64,000 nucleotides of DNA. Origin: Isoetes taiwanensis (taxonomy: Eukaryota; Streptophyta; Lycopodiopsida; Isoetales; Isoetaceae). A model generated the notes under the pieces. That model was not told where the DNA came from. It saw only the letters and a program-made list of their open reading frames with translations, and searched no databases. Made by a program: the position numbers and the translations under genes. Where the stretch lies: contig JAJEKV010000004.1 of assembly GCA_021234155.1 (NCBI GenBank), forward strand, positions 14,664,716 to 14,728,715, written 5' to 3'. Below are positions 1 to 13,500 of this stretch, piece after piece (position 1 is the stretch's first letter; each line of letters starts with the position of its first letter).

Positions 1-1050
1 GCTAACCTGTAGCCAAATTACGATCTACTAGTAACGGGTGCTCGGCGTTGCCAGGCATAAGTACGGTTCTATGCGGCACGAAGTTGTAGACTAACTTTTA
101 TTAGCTAGCTATACTTGAGATGAAAGGAAGAGAGAAATAGATGTTGGGAGATAGTAACAGTTGCCTAGTAGTGTTGGGTAAGACTATGCTATGTTGGGTT
201 TGGTATGTAGATGCCGGTGTCATAACTAGGCTTTAATAATAATGTATGGCCTATGTTGTAGCTGGAAAGAAAGGCGTAGAAAGTATTCATATAAACATGG
301 ATATTAAGCATCTCACCAATACATCATCTATGGCTCAACATATATTTTATATACAATTTGCTAATAAATACTTAGAGATTGATGGCCCCCAAGGAACTTA
401 AAGAGGGAAAAGGGTGGAGGGGCTTTCTTAAGGGTCTCTGATGATATGGTAACTACGACATATTTATGGAATATTAAAATATCGTGTATCTACTTATTTA
501 TCTATCTATCCAATATTGTATATAGGCAATCGGTAAGCCCCCTTATGAAATGGCAAGTGGTTGTTGACATACTTGCCCCCCTCCCAAATGGTCGAATAAC
601 ATCATGACGTTGGAACGACGACCTCAAAAAATGCCAAGTAGTTTCAACAACTCTCTTTCTTCATCGGGGATGCAACTATGATGTTGTCTTCTGTAAGGGC
701 ATTAGTTTATTTTAGAAATGTGGAATTGATGATGTGTTAGGCAATATTATGCTATTGGGGGTGTTTATACACATATTTGGTTGCAAAGGTAGATGATAGG
801 TGTGTTACAGAACCATCGGTTGGCATTATGAAGTACTTGAGTACAACTCTCAATATGTGGTGTGAATTTATGTCATATGAAATCTAAAAGTACATAATGT
901 TACAAATGTTTTAAGGACTTGTAGATGATGATTTCATGGTATTGAAGTACAATTAGGCCTGCGTGATGGTATGAGCATGGTTCAAAAACAGGGGAGTTTT
1001 CCTCCCCTAAAAATCAGCCCACTTGTGTTAAATTCCGGTCATCTTGAAAA

Positions 1051-1098
1051 ATTTCCGGCAATTTTCCGGCAAAAAAATAAAAAATTTCCGGCATAATA
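1051..1098. repeat. Short clustered TTTCCGGCA motif
   Basis: Three copies of a TTTCCGGCA-like unit, separated by A-rich spacers, lie within about 50 bases, with a partial copy (TTCCGGTC) just upstream. No function is assigned. Confidence 0.5.
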
Positions 1099-3263
1099 CA
1101 CTAGAAAATGCACTAACATATTTTTTTTTTCGCTAGCCTCAAATACCCAGCGGCATTTTTACTGGTTAGAAACATTGCTATTTTCGAGCCCTGGGTGTGA
1201 GCAAGCTCTCATAAGCAAATTGACTTTTCCATTTCAAAATAGACTAGATATTTTATGTTCAAAGGTACCAATAACTATTTTTTTCGGGACATTTTTTAAA
1301 CGATGTTCCAATATCATCAGGCTTTAACAACCTTCATTAATGTCAAATCTTGTTTGTAGGCTAGAGAAAAATAAATTTTCTTATTCAAAAGCATGCCTAT
1401 ATGTGAGTGTATTTTGCATAACTCTCTTGACAATTAATGTTGGCATATACTACAACATTTGGCATTTAATGTTGCAGCATTAAACATTTAATAATTTTCA
1501 GCAAGTCATGTCAATCCAGGACGGATCCACTCTATCAATGCCAAAGCCTCAAAGCATACAACATTGGCAAAGCCATGGCCCATCAAGCAAAGTACCCAAG
1601 GCATTTGATTGTACTGCAGGAATATTATTCAAATACAGAACCATGTTGTTGAATCTAAACAAACTCAAAGCAAAGATGATGTCCTGTTGCACGTAGATCA
1701 GCACATTGAGCAACCCACTATAACAATCATTACTTCGCAAAAGTGATATGGATTTCCATGTGATAACAGAAGCTTTATTACAATACTTTGCATATTCAGA
1801 TATTCAAATCAAAATATGTGGTGCCACAATCATTTTCATCTCTAGAACGTGTATGAATTCTAAAAGATACAGACTCGTTCCTTTGATATTGAAACACATT
1901 AAGCAACTTAACAAAGCATGGAAATAAGAAAATAACATGCCTTTTTGTTTTGAACTATAGACTTTACTAAATGGAGAGAGAAACGTAAAGGAATAGATTT
2001 GTGGATTTTCTCGAGGAACCTCATAAAGCAGCTTCTCTAATTTACCAAATACCATTTTGATGGGTTTGGCTGTTCTAGATAGCATCATTTCTGCAAGTAA
2101 CTTCGAGATTAAGCCTCATTTCTGCAAGTAACTTCTAGATTAAGGTCACATGCTGGAGCATGTGCCATGGATATGACTGAATGTGCCTGTAAAAAAATAG
2201 AATCAGTCTAGAAAATAATACAGAAGTATTGTAGCATGTTAGTTTATGCATAAAAGTGTAGCATAATAATCTAGCTTCGAAATTGGCAAGTGCAGCAGGC
2301 AGGCAGCAAGTTGCAACTTGCATGTAATGGTGTACTGCATTATGACGATATGATGTTGGTTCTTCCTCAATAACATGGATTTGCTGTAACTTTCTATAGA
2401 GAAATGAAGACAGAATCAACTGTGAGAATTAAGCTTGGCAATCAGTAAGGGAAAACTGTCAAGAGTGAATAGGAAAGGGAGAGGAGAAATGAAATGCACA
2501 TAAGCCAAAGAGATAAATCTAGTAAAAATTAATATCTACCTATCTAAAATCTAACAAATATGGCTTATCCTTCAACATTCTCCTTTAAGGCATATTTGGG
2601 TAGATATATGCAGTTTAGCACCGTATGAAGGCATTGCATCTGATCATGAACATGATATTCTAATTGTATCCAATATCAAATAATTGAATGATGGCATAGA
2701 GAAAACACAATGGAGTTTCTAGAGCATATGGCAACCTCTAAAAACATCCCCAAGATTAAGAGTTTGGCCAATCAGTGTTGGCTTGAAGTTGATTATCGCA
2801 TTTTCTACTTCTCTTTATCAACGTAGCTGTTAAGCATCTATAGAGATGGAGAAAAATAATGAGAATTAAATTCTGTACGTATGATACACATTGCCTAGGA
2901 TTTTCGTTGTTAAATTTTTTAACCTGCAAATCGACTAAATTGGCCAGTCAAGCCAGAATTTTCATTGCTAAATGTTTAACTTGTGAATCAGCTAGTTGGC
3001 TAATCAAATCAATACCATTGCTAAAAACTAAATTGGTAAGTCAAGCTAGGTTGACTACAATTGTTAAGAAAATTTACTCATTCTTCCCCAGTATGAATGT
3101 GCACCCAAACAAAAGGGGGTTTAAGGGGGGATTCAATTTTAAACATGTCTAATGTAATGGTTTGTGTTAATTAATGTTAATAGTAGTTATGTTGGTTGTT
3201 ATATTACAAAATTTTTTTGGCCCTTCGGGCCACAAAAGAAACAAACATAGATAAACTCTGAGG

Positions 3264-3310
3264 TAAAAATAAAAATAAAAATAAAAATAAAAATAAAAAT
3301 AAAATAAAAC
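3264..3310. repeat. AAAAT pentanucleotide microsatellite
   Basis: About nine near-perfect tandem copies of AAAAT. This is a simple sequence repeat in intergenic DNA. Confidence 0.9.
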
Positions 3311-3916
3311 TACAAAATGATTGATGTGTTATTGCAAACCATATATTTTAAATTGCATAATTTATAGGCTCCAAATTTAGACTTTGAGCCTGAGACTCCG
3401 AATACCCTACTTTGATTAATGGAGGTACTAAAAATCTTGCTAATCAATGCTTTTTAAGATGTTTGGAGAAGATATGGTAGACAGAGCGGTGTCAAAAGCA
3501 GTGGATTATTTGGCTAGAGGACATATCCTTTACCAATACCATGTACCTAAGAACATAACATCAGATCCCTGAATACATTTGAACTTTTCAACATTTGAAA
3601 TGTCAACAATGTGTTTCTAGAAACACTGTGATAGAGGGAAACCACTGTCTCAGCCTTTCTCCAGAAACTTTGAAATTTCTTTGTGTTCCATTCCCAGCAA
3701 GACAAATAGGATAAAGAAAACCAATATATTTCTTCGTCCTAATCTCTAGTGCCATACTTGACGATCACTTTCTGAGGGATATGTAAAATTATTTAGAAAC
3801 ATATGATACAACTGGGCACATTTGGGACTACTATACATGTTGCTTTTCCATGCAGCGCAACAGTGAAACCAAACCTATGGTTCACTCTATATATTAACTG
3901 GGCCTGCAAATGCTCG

Positions 3917-4426
3917 CTAACCTATTGTGAAGGCACGAACAACCTCCACAATAGGAGCCTGACACATGGGACAATTTGACCCATCTTGGAGAAGTTTATT
4001 AGCACATTTTGAACATGTGCACATGTGCCAACATCTGTTAAATCCAAAATACAGAATTATTTGGTGCTTCAAGATTCTAAATAATCTGCTTAAATTCTTT
4101 AAGAGATGTTTTGAATACCTGTACAAGAGAGAATCAATGTTCTTATCGCGACATCCACAGGTGCCCATTTTGATCCATCAATCGCCACCTCAGGTACAAC
4201 TACAGTTCAAAATCCAGTGACGAACTGAAAGGAGACGAGCAATGAAACAAAAACACAGACCTTTTCCCCCGTACATTTGTTGAAGGGCATCTGAAACCTC
4301 CTGACGTATAGAGCGTTGAAGCTCCAACTGCATCTCTACACAAGTTTCTACCCTCCTTTGTAGATCACCTAATCCTTGTTGGAGTTTTACAACATCTGCT
4401 CTCAATTCACTGGCACCATCCCAGAC
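3917..4426 (-). pseudogene. 3' end of a RING-finger E3 ligase gene with a frame break
   Basis: Three exons can be seen on the minus strand: 4426-4261, 4199-4119 and 4034-3917. The boundaries are AG/GT at each junction. Exon one has a coiled-coil stretch containing EMQLELQRSIRQEVSDAL. Exon two gives DGSKW and then, in another frame, GTCGCRDKNIDSLLYR. Exon three completes a C-terminal RING finger (CWHMCTCSKCA, CPMCQAPIVEV). The order coiled coil, DGSKW, C3HC4 RING at the extreme C terminus matches a family of plant RING E3 ubiquitin ligases. Frame is lost between DGSKW and the RING, and the first zinc pair reads C-x-C where family members have C-x2-C. I found no upstream exons. It is probably a decayed or partial copy, although a sequencing indel could also cause the break. 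Confidence 0.65.
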
Positions 4427-4429
4427 CTG

Positions 4430-6550
4430 ACCTCATTCTTTCTGGATAATGGCCCTGTTGATTCTTCGTCTAGCCATGGCTCTGTCTGATTGTGGCATTT
4501 TCCTCCTCTGTCCCATGTCCCTCCGCTCCACTCCGTCGGCTGGGTCTGTTAAAAGCGGGATGAGGGGACGAGCGCGTCTCCGGCGCCATCGGAAAGGAAA
4601 GAGGGCATCTGCCCAACCAAACGACGGATTTAGCCATAGCCTACTGTGGGAAAAAAAAACCCTTAAAGCTAACCTTTCTGGCCTGAAGAATCAGAAGTCG
4701 GATTTGCCTCAGTTGCTTTTGAATCAATAGGGTACGATAACCCTAGAAAAGAAGAGCTCGATATCTGCATGCTAAGCTTGAAAATCCGTCTAAAAATGGT
4801 GCATTTGAAAAGGGCTTCTATTGTAAACCCTTGGATTAAAAACTCTTAGGGTCAATCTTGGCCATTAAGATGGGTAAGGGGAGCAAAAACCATTAAGAAT
4901 GTGGAACTAAAACATGAGAATACCGCGCGCACTCTAGATATACTGATAAGTACATCTCATGGAATACGCTCTTAAAATCATATGAAAACCATATTAAAAA
5001 GTGTACAAAAATACAAAAGAAACCCCCTGTTATTATGCTACATATTAATGCAAGCATCAGATCCAATAGAACCCAATGAAAAGTAGTATCTACAGAGTAC
5101 ATCAATGTGCTAAGGGAATAGTTAGACCATCTAAAGAGATAAAGAAATTGATTTTTACGCACTTAAGCACTTTCAGTTTTACACATCTAGCCCCTTTCTA
5201 ACAAATGCCCACAACAAAGAGCATATGTTTGATACATAATCCAGGTTATAGGCCAGATAGTAATGTAAAGAATTGTCAAAATTATGGAAATAGAAATAAA
5301 GACATATCAGTATTTCTATTCAAATAAAATATTCTAGCATGGTTGCGAGCATGTTATGCCAACATTTGCAATAAAGTTGTTTGAAAGAATGTTAATTGAA
5401 TAATCAATACATGCTTACTCTAGAACAAATGCACCACCTCTGCTTTATTTGATGGCAATCTTGTTGGAATTGCACTTTTATGATCATTCCTGTAGACAAA
5501 CGTCCTGATCAGACATAGGCCAAGACATGTTCAAACAAATACCAGGTTGAAGGAAATATAATTTCATGTATAATAGCTAATACACAATCTCTAATAATCT
5601 CACAAAATCAAAACGGAACTTCAACGGCGGTCGAGTCCAATGATCTATAACAGATCAATATATGTCAATGGTGCAACATAAATAAGTTTCTAATCTACCT
5701 AAACAGATCTTCTAAGGCAAAGAGATGTTCTGCTAGTTATAGTAACAGCAATAACACTACATATCTACAGCTTACAATCTCTACATGCAACACAAATCAT
5801 TGAGAAGTAAAGACTATGAACCATCTGCTGGCAAGTTAAGCACCACAATCATTCTTATGCTCTATTGGCATTATCGACCGAATCATCCGTAATCTGTGCC
5901 TGATATTTCTTCCATCAAATGAACTCAACTGATCCATGAGCATCATCAACAACATGGGACCTGTGACATCCAAAGCCAATGTTTAAACTAAAGCACCAAC
6001 CATAATTCTCCATTCATGCTAGATTGATAGAAGAACCAATAAAAAATTTCAGTGGCCCTTTGTTTGGAAACAACAAAGACCATGCTAGACATAATTGAAT
6101 AGAGTTTTAAAGACTATGAAAAAATAATTCTAAATTACACATGAAAGAAATACATGAAAGTTTATGGAAAATCTAGGCACAAGTGTCGATTAAGCACTCA
6201 AAACTTAGTAAGAAAGTCCCGGAAAAGAAACCACCAAATTGGCATATGTGAAAAAGCCCAGAAATATGCTCATGCCTCTTTTGCTCCTTAATTCGGCTTT
6301 CTTAAAACTGGCCAGAGTTCAAGCAAAATAGGAGCCTCAAATACAAAAAAACACCCTGAAAAAACTCTGTTCTAGTATCATATTCCGATGCTACGAAAGA
6401 TGAAGATTGAACACGGATCTGACAAATCTAGGGTGGTCTCAGAAGTTAAAGGCACGACTGAAGCATTTACGAGTAATTCAACTCTGCGCTTCACAGATGC
6501 AGCCGTAATATCAATGGAAAGATATCCCAAAATTGAAAGCCAAAATAGAA
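4430..6550. other. Intergenic region with a GC-rich patch
   Basis: A GC-rich patch near 4500-4640 resembles a promoter or first exon on the minus strand, with ATGs and an Arg-rich frame that stops just before the RING-gene exon. The rest is AT-rich. A weak minus-strand frame near 5860-5980 follows a good acceptor but could not be tied to a family. Confidence 0.35.
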
Positions 6551-6591
6551 TCTAAGGCAAACAAATGGATTGATTATAGCAAAACCGACAT

Positions 6592-6791
6592 TTACCTATG
6601 TTAGTTTGTTCTTGTTCCTCCCCATCTGCATCCTCTTCTTTCTTACTTGTATAAGATCTTTCCTCCTCCCCATAGCTCTTTGGGTCCTTATATACTACCT
6701 TCTTACCAAAATCATTACATGGAAACCAAACAGATTGACCTTGTAAAAGCCATGGAAGCTTATTATCCATAGTTGGCGCTGCTCCGGCCAA
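6592..6791 (-). CDS. Possible first exon of an unidentified gene
   Basis: An open frame starts at an ATG at 6791 (MAGAAPTMDNKLPW...). It is rich in Lys and Glu toward its end and reaches a clean GT donor (ATAG/GTAAAT) at about 6592, so it reads like a short first exon of about 66 residues. I do not recognise the protein. Following exons on the minus strand could not be joined with confidence. Chance coding is possible. Confidence 0.3.
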
Positions 6792-7179
6792 AATCTATTG
6801 TAATAAAAACCCTATCGATTATTTTCTCATGCCCATAGTCATCCTTATAGCATGCCTAAAGGGGACAAATCATTGCATGCTGGAAATTGAAAGGGGACAA
6901 ATCGAAAGGGGCAAATCGATCTACGCAGAGATAGGAAAGGGAAAAATGAAAATCCAAATCATAACAAAAGCAATTTTTCCAAATTTGGAAGATCAGGTTT
7001 TTTTTTTTTGGGGCAGCCAAAACCCATCAAACTTTAGATAATCGGCCTTAAGAAAATACCAAAAATGTTTTTAGCCAAACTGGAAAGACCCAAATTAAAA
7101 GGGTTGATATGTCACATGCGCAATAAGGTTTGAAAATATGGGACATGCTTGAGTAAGCATGTAGTCATCTTGGAATATC

Positions 7180-8400
7180 ATTTAATCACAATGGGGGGAG
7201 GGGGAGAGACGCCGCTGCTGCAAAGGCTCGCCTGAAAGGAATTGTGGATGGCAGTCTGAAACTGAGTTGTCTCTGAGACAGAACCAAAAGAGACCTGGAA
7301 GTGCCACAGTTGCATCTGCATTCCAGTAAGCTTTATCCAATCGAGAGCTTGCGACCCCCACCAGCCTGACCGTTGCACCAAGTAAAGGCACCTTCATCAT
7401 CAATCTCCGAGAGGTTGCAGGCATGGAGCAGACGGAGGCACTGTTTGCGTTCAAAACTAGACACCACTGTAGAGGTAGCTCCCAACTGATCGGACTCCAT
7501 TTCCACCATATTAAGATCCCCAACAAGAAGGTATGAAATGTCGCAGCCCAAGCTGAGCACCTTTCCTTGCAAGGAGGCCCACATTGAAGTTCTCTGATGG
7601 GGCCTATTGTGGGCATAAACATTAATTAGACCATACTTAACCTCTTATTCCTGCTACACAATTAGGGCCCAATGACTAAAACGATCAGCCTGGGTGCAAG
7701 TGACTGGCAAGGAAGGAATCCATGCTATTACCATCCCTGCACTAGCGGAATCAATAGCTGCGATAAGGACATTAAACCGTCGGCCAATCATATCTGCAAG
7801 CTTTGATATGTCTCCCTTGCGATACTTGTGCTCTTGGAGACATACAAACTGAGCATCCAATCTAGATAAGTAGAAGGAATACGACTCTTGCCGAGGGGGG
7901 AGGAGGCTATCCTTTCAACATTCCATGAAACTAACGCTTTGACCTTATGATAAGGCCAATTCAGATGAGATCGCTGGCATCTCAAAGGAATTTGAGGTTG
8001 TCTCCTGGGCATCTGCCATGGCAGTAACTTTATTAAACAAATCAGCCCACTGAAGCGGATCAAAGTGACTACAATGGGATGCAATGGGAGGAATAGAGTT
8101 ACATGAAGCAGGAACTAAGGGCTGGGATGCAGAGGAGTTGGATCCCTTACCTGACTTTCGTGGTTAACGAAGAGTCGGTGGATGTTTTAGTGGTGGGTGG
8201 ATGCCACGCCGATCAATGTCCATGTACTGTCAACGAGCCTCTTCAATTTGCTCTTGCGATCTCTGAATCTCAGCCAGTCTCAACATTTGGTGGTCTAGAG
8301 ACTGAGGTGAGACTGGAAGAGTAGGGGGTTCAGTCACAGGGGTGTGAAAGATATCCATTGAGGTGGGAGCTGATCTAGGAGCATGAGTATCAGAGGAGCG
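7180..8400 (-). mobile_element. LINE (plant L1-type) remnant: endonuclease region
   Basis: Minus-strand frames can be read in series with frameshifts and stops. A linker contains LAEIQRSQEQIEEAR, followed by the endonuclease start VSWNVERI. Next comes a block with VCLQEHKYRKGDI, then LLVGDLNMVEMESDQLG and EGAFTWCNGQ. The SWN, QE-H, GDxN and FTW motifs, in that order, are those of the apurinic endonuclease at the start of plant L1 ORF2. The Gly-Asp-x-Asn of the active site is kept. No reverse transcriptase follows. It is a dead 5' fragment related to the copy at 23700-25320. Confidence 0.7.
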
Positions 8401-8673
8401 GATGGATGACCCTACTGGTGGACCTTGTAATATTGAGCAAAGAGAGGGGCTTCAGGAAACACGAGGGCTAGCTCAGGACCATTCAGCAAGGAAACGAAAT
8501 GCAAACCTTGAGAACGTTACAAAACATAATTCTCAGAAATTATTCTCAGAATATTGTCAGATGCATGTTACAATTTCTATACACAGTTAATGGGTGACCC
8601 ATGCAACTGTATATATCTAAGCAATATCAGAAAATACAGAGATACTTGAAATACTTGTTTGCAAAGACCAAGC

Positions 8674-8773
8674 AGATCTAAGCCTGCACCTCTGATCAAG
8701 TCCAGCATTACCAAATAGAGCATAGATCTAAGCCCGCACCTCTGATTAAGTCCAACATTACCAAATAGAGCAC
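8674..8773. repeat. Two tandem copies of a 50-bp unit
   Basis: The unit beginning AGATCTAAGCC and ending CCAAATAGAGCA occurs at 8674-8723 and 8724-8773 with only a few transitions between copies. It is a local tandem duplication. Confidence 0.85.
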
Positions 8774-8906
8774 ATATATGACGTTGAAAAATATCCAAGG
8801 ATTGTGGTGTTTAAAAACACCTTTTTATTTCAATATCCATGCCAGTAAAACATACAAGAAAAGTCAACTAGGAGACAAGATGCCAAGGATTATGAGAAAA
8901 TCCCTT

Positions 8907-9330
8907 CTATTCAGATTCATATTCACTCGATTGCCTTATCTCCACGTGGTTCTCATAAAGAACTTTTGCCAAGGCATTTCTACGCTCTTGATTAGCGCAA
9001 GTCTTTGGCACATGTTCAATCAAGTATTGAATTTCCTTGGGAGCATCATCAACTGCTCTCACAAGCGCTTCCAATGGATCCACTGACACTCCTTGGACCC
9101 TATATAATCCATATGATGCAGCTCATGCAACCTCACTTTTTGGAATTTTTATACGTTTTACTCGAGATGCCAAAATGTTTCTTCTATTCTCACTCTCCAA
9201 AGCATCTTTTTGTTCGACTTCATCCTCAATCTTCCATTCCATATCATCCCCATGCCGTCAACACAAGTTGTGCAAAACTAAGCAAGTGGACACAATTTCA
9301 GGTACATTATCCAATTTTGTATCATTTCTT
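8907..9330 (-). pseudogene. PIF/Harbinger transposase C-terminal remnant
   Basis: On the minus strand a single frame reads KLDNVPEIVSTCLVLHNLC, then an in-frame TGA, then DDMEWKIEDEVEQ, a second TGA after KIPKSEVA, and a tail ending in SSEYESE-stop. The pattern K-x-x-NVP-x-IV-x2-C-x-VLHN-x-C is the hallmark of the end of the DDE_Tnp_4 (Harbinger) catalytic domain. The upstream catalytic part and the partner Myb-like ORF are absent here. Two stops and the truncation mark it as dead. Confidence 0.7.
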
Positions 9331-9339
9331 AAATATTAA

Positions 9340-10565
9340 CAAATATTAAAAAGGAATGTTAATGTAAAAGGAGCCTTCTCTTAATATTAAGTTATTCCTT
9401 TTAATTGTCATTCCTTAATATCAACATTCTTAGATCCCACTATTCTCAGACCCTACTATTCTTGAGAAGTCGAATCTCAGGTCCTACTATTTTTGAGACT
9501 TGAGATGGAGGCTAATCTCTTTAGCTTTCTTATGGAGATTTCGACCAAGAAAAAAACCAACACTTAACAAAGGCATAAATTTACTTGTCTGAGGATCCAT
9601 CCTTGCCGAAACGCTCTGTTCCGCACCTCGAATCTTCTATCCGAAACTGTGATTGGCCTCCGTAGTTCAAATCTTCTTCGATGGCGCAACGCTTAGCGCT
9701 GGCGTGGCATAAAAATGCCGTGAAAAAAATTGCTTATGGAATCACGACCAGTGTGACATGGCGTCAGATAGAATGGTAGTTCCGCAAAAAAAAAGACCTA
9801 ATTAAATCTAGGCCTTAGGAGTCTGCAATGGAATGACGTGCCAAGTGGCAGCACCAGAAAGCAGGATGGGGACAAGGTACCAGGCTAAACCAATCCGATT
9901 TACCATGCGCTACCAAAGTGGGAATGTATTTTGTTTGACATAGCCTACCTGAGACACGCAAGTTACCCTAATTTGAATAAACGCAGATATGGGAGGTTGC
10001 AGAAGGTTGTCGTCTCGATCTCCCTTGCCATGGCGGTGATCCAGTGAAGGAGGCGTGAAGAATCCGCCTGTGATTGGTATGATCCGCTGGTATGAATTAT
10101 CCGTCTATTATGTCTGATAGGGCGTGATCAACAATGACGATGATTGAAGAGACGTTTTACAACAAGAGTTCGGATTCAGGCACAAAATCAACTGCAGGGT
10201 TTGCCGATCATATTCAGGTGGCTTCGTTGAACCGGTTGAGTGGGAATAGGAAGAAACTCGGATGCGCAGCCTTAATTGAAAAGCTTTGTGACGGAATTTG
10301 ATATTCTGTGTATCCGTGGGATAATCTTCTTCTGGCTACCTCTCTGTGAAGTCGTTGCAGAGGCATTAAAGGGGGACTAAGTGCAGGAGAATTAAACGGA
10401 GAATAAGTGTAGGAGCGTGTGAACTGGTTTCTTCTCTGGGTTCATTTCCCGGGCTCACAAGATTTGCTTTTTTATCAAAGCCTCCCATTGATTCCGGCAT
10501 TCCCATGCCCTACCCAGGTTAGCTCCCTCTGACTTGTGAACTTTGTTTTTGAAGGCCTAGCCACG
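9340..10565. promoter_or_regulatory. Upstream region of the CCDC40 gene
   Basis: This stretch separates the Harbinger remnant from the CCDC40 start codon. It contains AT-rich inverted tracts around 9340-9420 and becomes less AT-rich towards the gene. No convincing TATA box was pinned down. It should hold the promoter and 5' UTR. Confidence 0.4.
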
Positions 10566-13500
10566 ATGGATCCAGAGGATGAGCGGGCAATTCAGGATAC
10601 ATTGGCTATGACAATAGAAATGGCAATTCCTGGGCAGTCTGATTCTGACGCCCTTCCCCAATCAACTGAAATGCCAATCCAAGGGGACTCTCGTTCTGGT
10701 TCTCTGTCCCCTTCTTCTGAAATGGCAGTTCAGCAGGCAATGGAAACGGCAACAGAAATGGCAATTCAGCATCATTATCAGTTCACTCATGATGAAATAG
10801 CTGTGACAATAGAAAGAATGCCTTCACCTAGACCCTCTTTATCCCCTTCCAGTGGAATAATATCTCATGAGTTAATCGCAATGGCAAAAGAAGTAGCCAT
10901 TACAGAGCAGTCTGAAATGGCAATTCCAGAGCAGTCTGAAATGGCAACTCCAAAGCACTCTAATTTCCATGTCAAACCGCATCCCCAAGGCCAAAGAAAG
11001 AATAAGGAACATCCTCATGAATTGGAAAGGGCACAGCAGGCCTTGAAACAACAGCTTCTTGAGAGGAAAGAGGATCTCAATGAGAAAATGGTTGAAAAAG
11101 GACTCTTGCTCAAGAAAGCCTCAAGAAAAAGGGAAGAGGCTGGTGTGCAACTTTACAGTATGCAGAAGGCCCTTGCAAGTATTCACATTTCTCTTAGGTC
11201 TACTGAAGAGTCGTTATCTGACAAGATTGACCAGCATTCTAAGGTAGGCTTAATTATTTTGCTAAACTTTAATAAGCTCTGAACCCATCTCTGAACTTCT
11301 GAAACATGAGAACACAGGCAGACGAGAAATTTACAGCAACCCAAAATGTGTATCAAGAGAGGCGAACTGAGCTGCAGTCTTTAGTAGAAAAAACAGAAGC
11401 TGCACAAACTGATCTAGAACGTCTTGCCTATACTTTGAAGCAAATAGAAAGTTGCAATGAGGCCCTCAAGAACGAGATTGCAGTCAATAGGAGGGCAACA
11501 TATGGAATGGAAGACATGATCGTTAAAGCTGAAAAAATAAAAAAAGATCAAGACTTTTTTGTTGGAATTCAGCAGGAACGTTTACGGCATTTTTATCAAA
11601 GACAGGCATTATGCAGGTCACAACTTGATGGTATGGATTCATCTCTCATATTATAACATGTCATTTGGATTTTAGCCAGTGTTATAGATATGTAGTAGGT
11701 AAGGAAGCATCATTTGTTAGAACATAATTGCAGGTCAGTATGGCCTATATGTGGAGTATAACAACCACATTTGCACATGTATGTGAAGACAGCTCAACAA
11801 AGGGAGACCAAAATGGCATTTAGCGCACTTGCCGAGTTTGACATAGAGATGGAGAGCATGAGGTCTCAGAAGAGAGAGATTGCAAACCAGTGGAACTCTG
11901 CACTGCTTGTCCTTGGTCGGTGTGACGAAGCTTTACAGGTAATTGTTCTATTTGCCTCATCCAAATCCTACTAAATTGATTAGAGGTGTCGTTTTGAAAC
12001 GGTCTACCTATTGGGGTTCAAGTCCCCTGCCAGACTAAATAAAGAGATAGGAGTTTTAGCTGAGTTTTATTGTGATAGACACAGTTCTTGTAGCAGCAAC
12101 TGATTTCTTTGTTCAATTGGTTGAACAAGTTCACAAACACGTTAACTATATTATAAAAATTGTAGCATGAATGCGAGTTTAATCCTGTGATGATCCCCTT
12201 ATGGCTAACCCTTTAGTCTAAAAAGTAATCCTTTGGGTTGCCATTTGTTAGTCCTTGACCTAACGCCCCTTTAATTCTTCAAGCAACGAAAGCTGTTGCG
12301 GCTTCCAAAGATGGGTTATTAAATCTGCATGTGGTAAAGTAGCTATAAAAAGTTTGGGCACATGGAGATATTAGATTTGTGAATGTAGCTTAAAAAGTAT
12401 TAATCATAGTTAATATGCTGTATATCAGCTCAGCAACAATGGACGACACTGGTTACCAATTGGATTTAAGATTGCAGGATGATTCCCTTATTGGGATGTA
12501 ATACTTCTGAATGCAGGATGAGAAACCCCTGCACTAGTGGGACTATTATTCTGGATTAGGACTATGATGAGACGCATCGTTTCATTGGGGGATTCAAGCT
12601 TACCACTATGAGGGATGAAAAAACCTTTTAGAAATGCTTAGCATGTCGAATAGTATCCATAAATCAATTCGAGATAGCAGTATTTTGAAGATTAAGAAAG
12701 TCTTTTCTTCTAAAACCTCATGCAAAACAAGTATTCCATCTGCAGTCCACAGGTTGTCAAGACTGTTGCTAATATGCATTCACTTGTTTTGCAGATACCT
12801 ATTTATATACATGCTTCAGTCATTACAGGCATGAGATTGTAAAATTATCAGATAAATTTTAATACATGTGCAAGATTTATAATGGAAGTTTGATTTGTGC
12901 CAAATAGATTTATATGCTGTTCATATGCTAAGATTTATTACTTTTAGTCAGGCATTGCAAGATGCATTAAGGAAGCAGAAAGAACAGGAGTTAGAAATTC
13001 ATATGGAAAAGGAAAGATTTATAAAAGAAATCAGGATTCAGAGGGATATGGCTGAGGAAAAAAGTGGCCATATAAAAAAAACCGTATCTCAAATGAAAGC
13101 ACTTCAAAAGCGGATTAATAAAATAGTAGGACGCAGATCTAAGATATTACAAAAATATGCCCAACTCATGGTTTCTATGGAACATAAAGAACGGCATCGA
13201 CAGAAAGTGCAGGGCGAAAGAGAAGCACTTGAGCAAGAGATCAAGGTTCATATTGTTTTTAGGATGATGCATGCATCTATTTTTTGTGTTTCACGTTCCA
13301 TTCATGAGCTTAAATATTTTCGATTCTCTGTCTTTTTTCCAGGCTATTGATAACTCAATAGTTAAGCAGTCCCGAGTTATAACTGAACTTGAGTCAAAGA
13401 TGCTTCAAAGACTGAGTGATCAGTTGACGCTGGAGAGAGCTACTCAGCAGATTGTTCAAGGAACCCTAAGACTTCGTCACCAAGTCCGAGAGGAACGCAT

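Larger units (their letters stand above)
1..3900. other. AT-rich intergenic DNA, no gene recognised
   Basis: I see no convincing coding exon or RNA gene. The short open frames lack recognisable domains and are interrupted in the way AT-rich noncoding DNA is. Local features are a run of TTTCCGGCA-like units at 1051-1098 and an AAAAT microsatellite at 3264-3310. Confidence 0.6.

Noticed and set aside
2859-3152. 97-codon open frame
   Set aside because: Low-complexity AT-rich sequence with internal repeats (LASQAR, LVSQAR) and no domain.
4449-4730. 93-codon plus-strand frame in a GC-rich patch
   Set aside because: No domain, and a minus-strand promoter or first exon is more likely given the adjacent RING gene remnant.
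11985-12050. Possible tRNA: GGGGTTCAAGTCCCC looks like a T-arm
   Set aside because: No acceptor stem or D-arm could be paired around it, and it lies in an intron of CCDC40.
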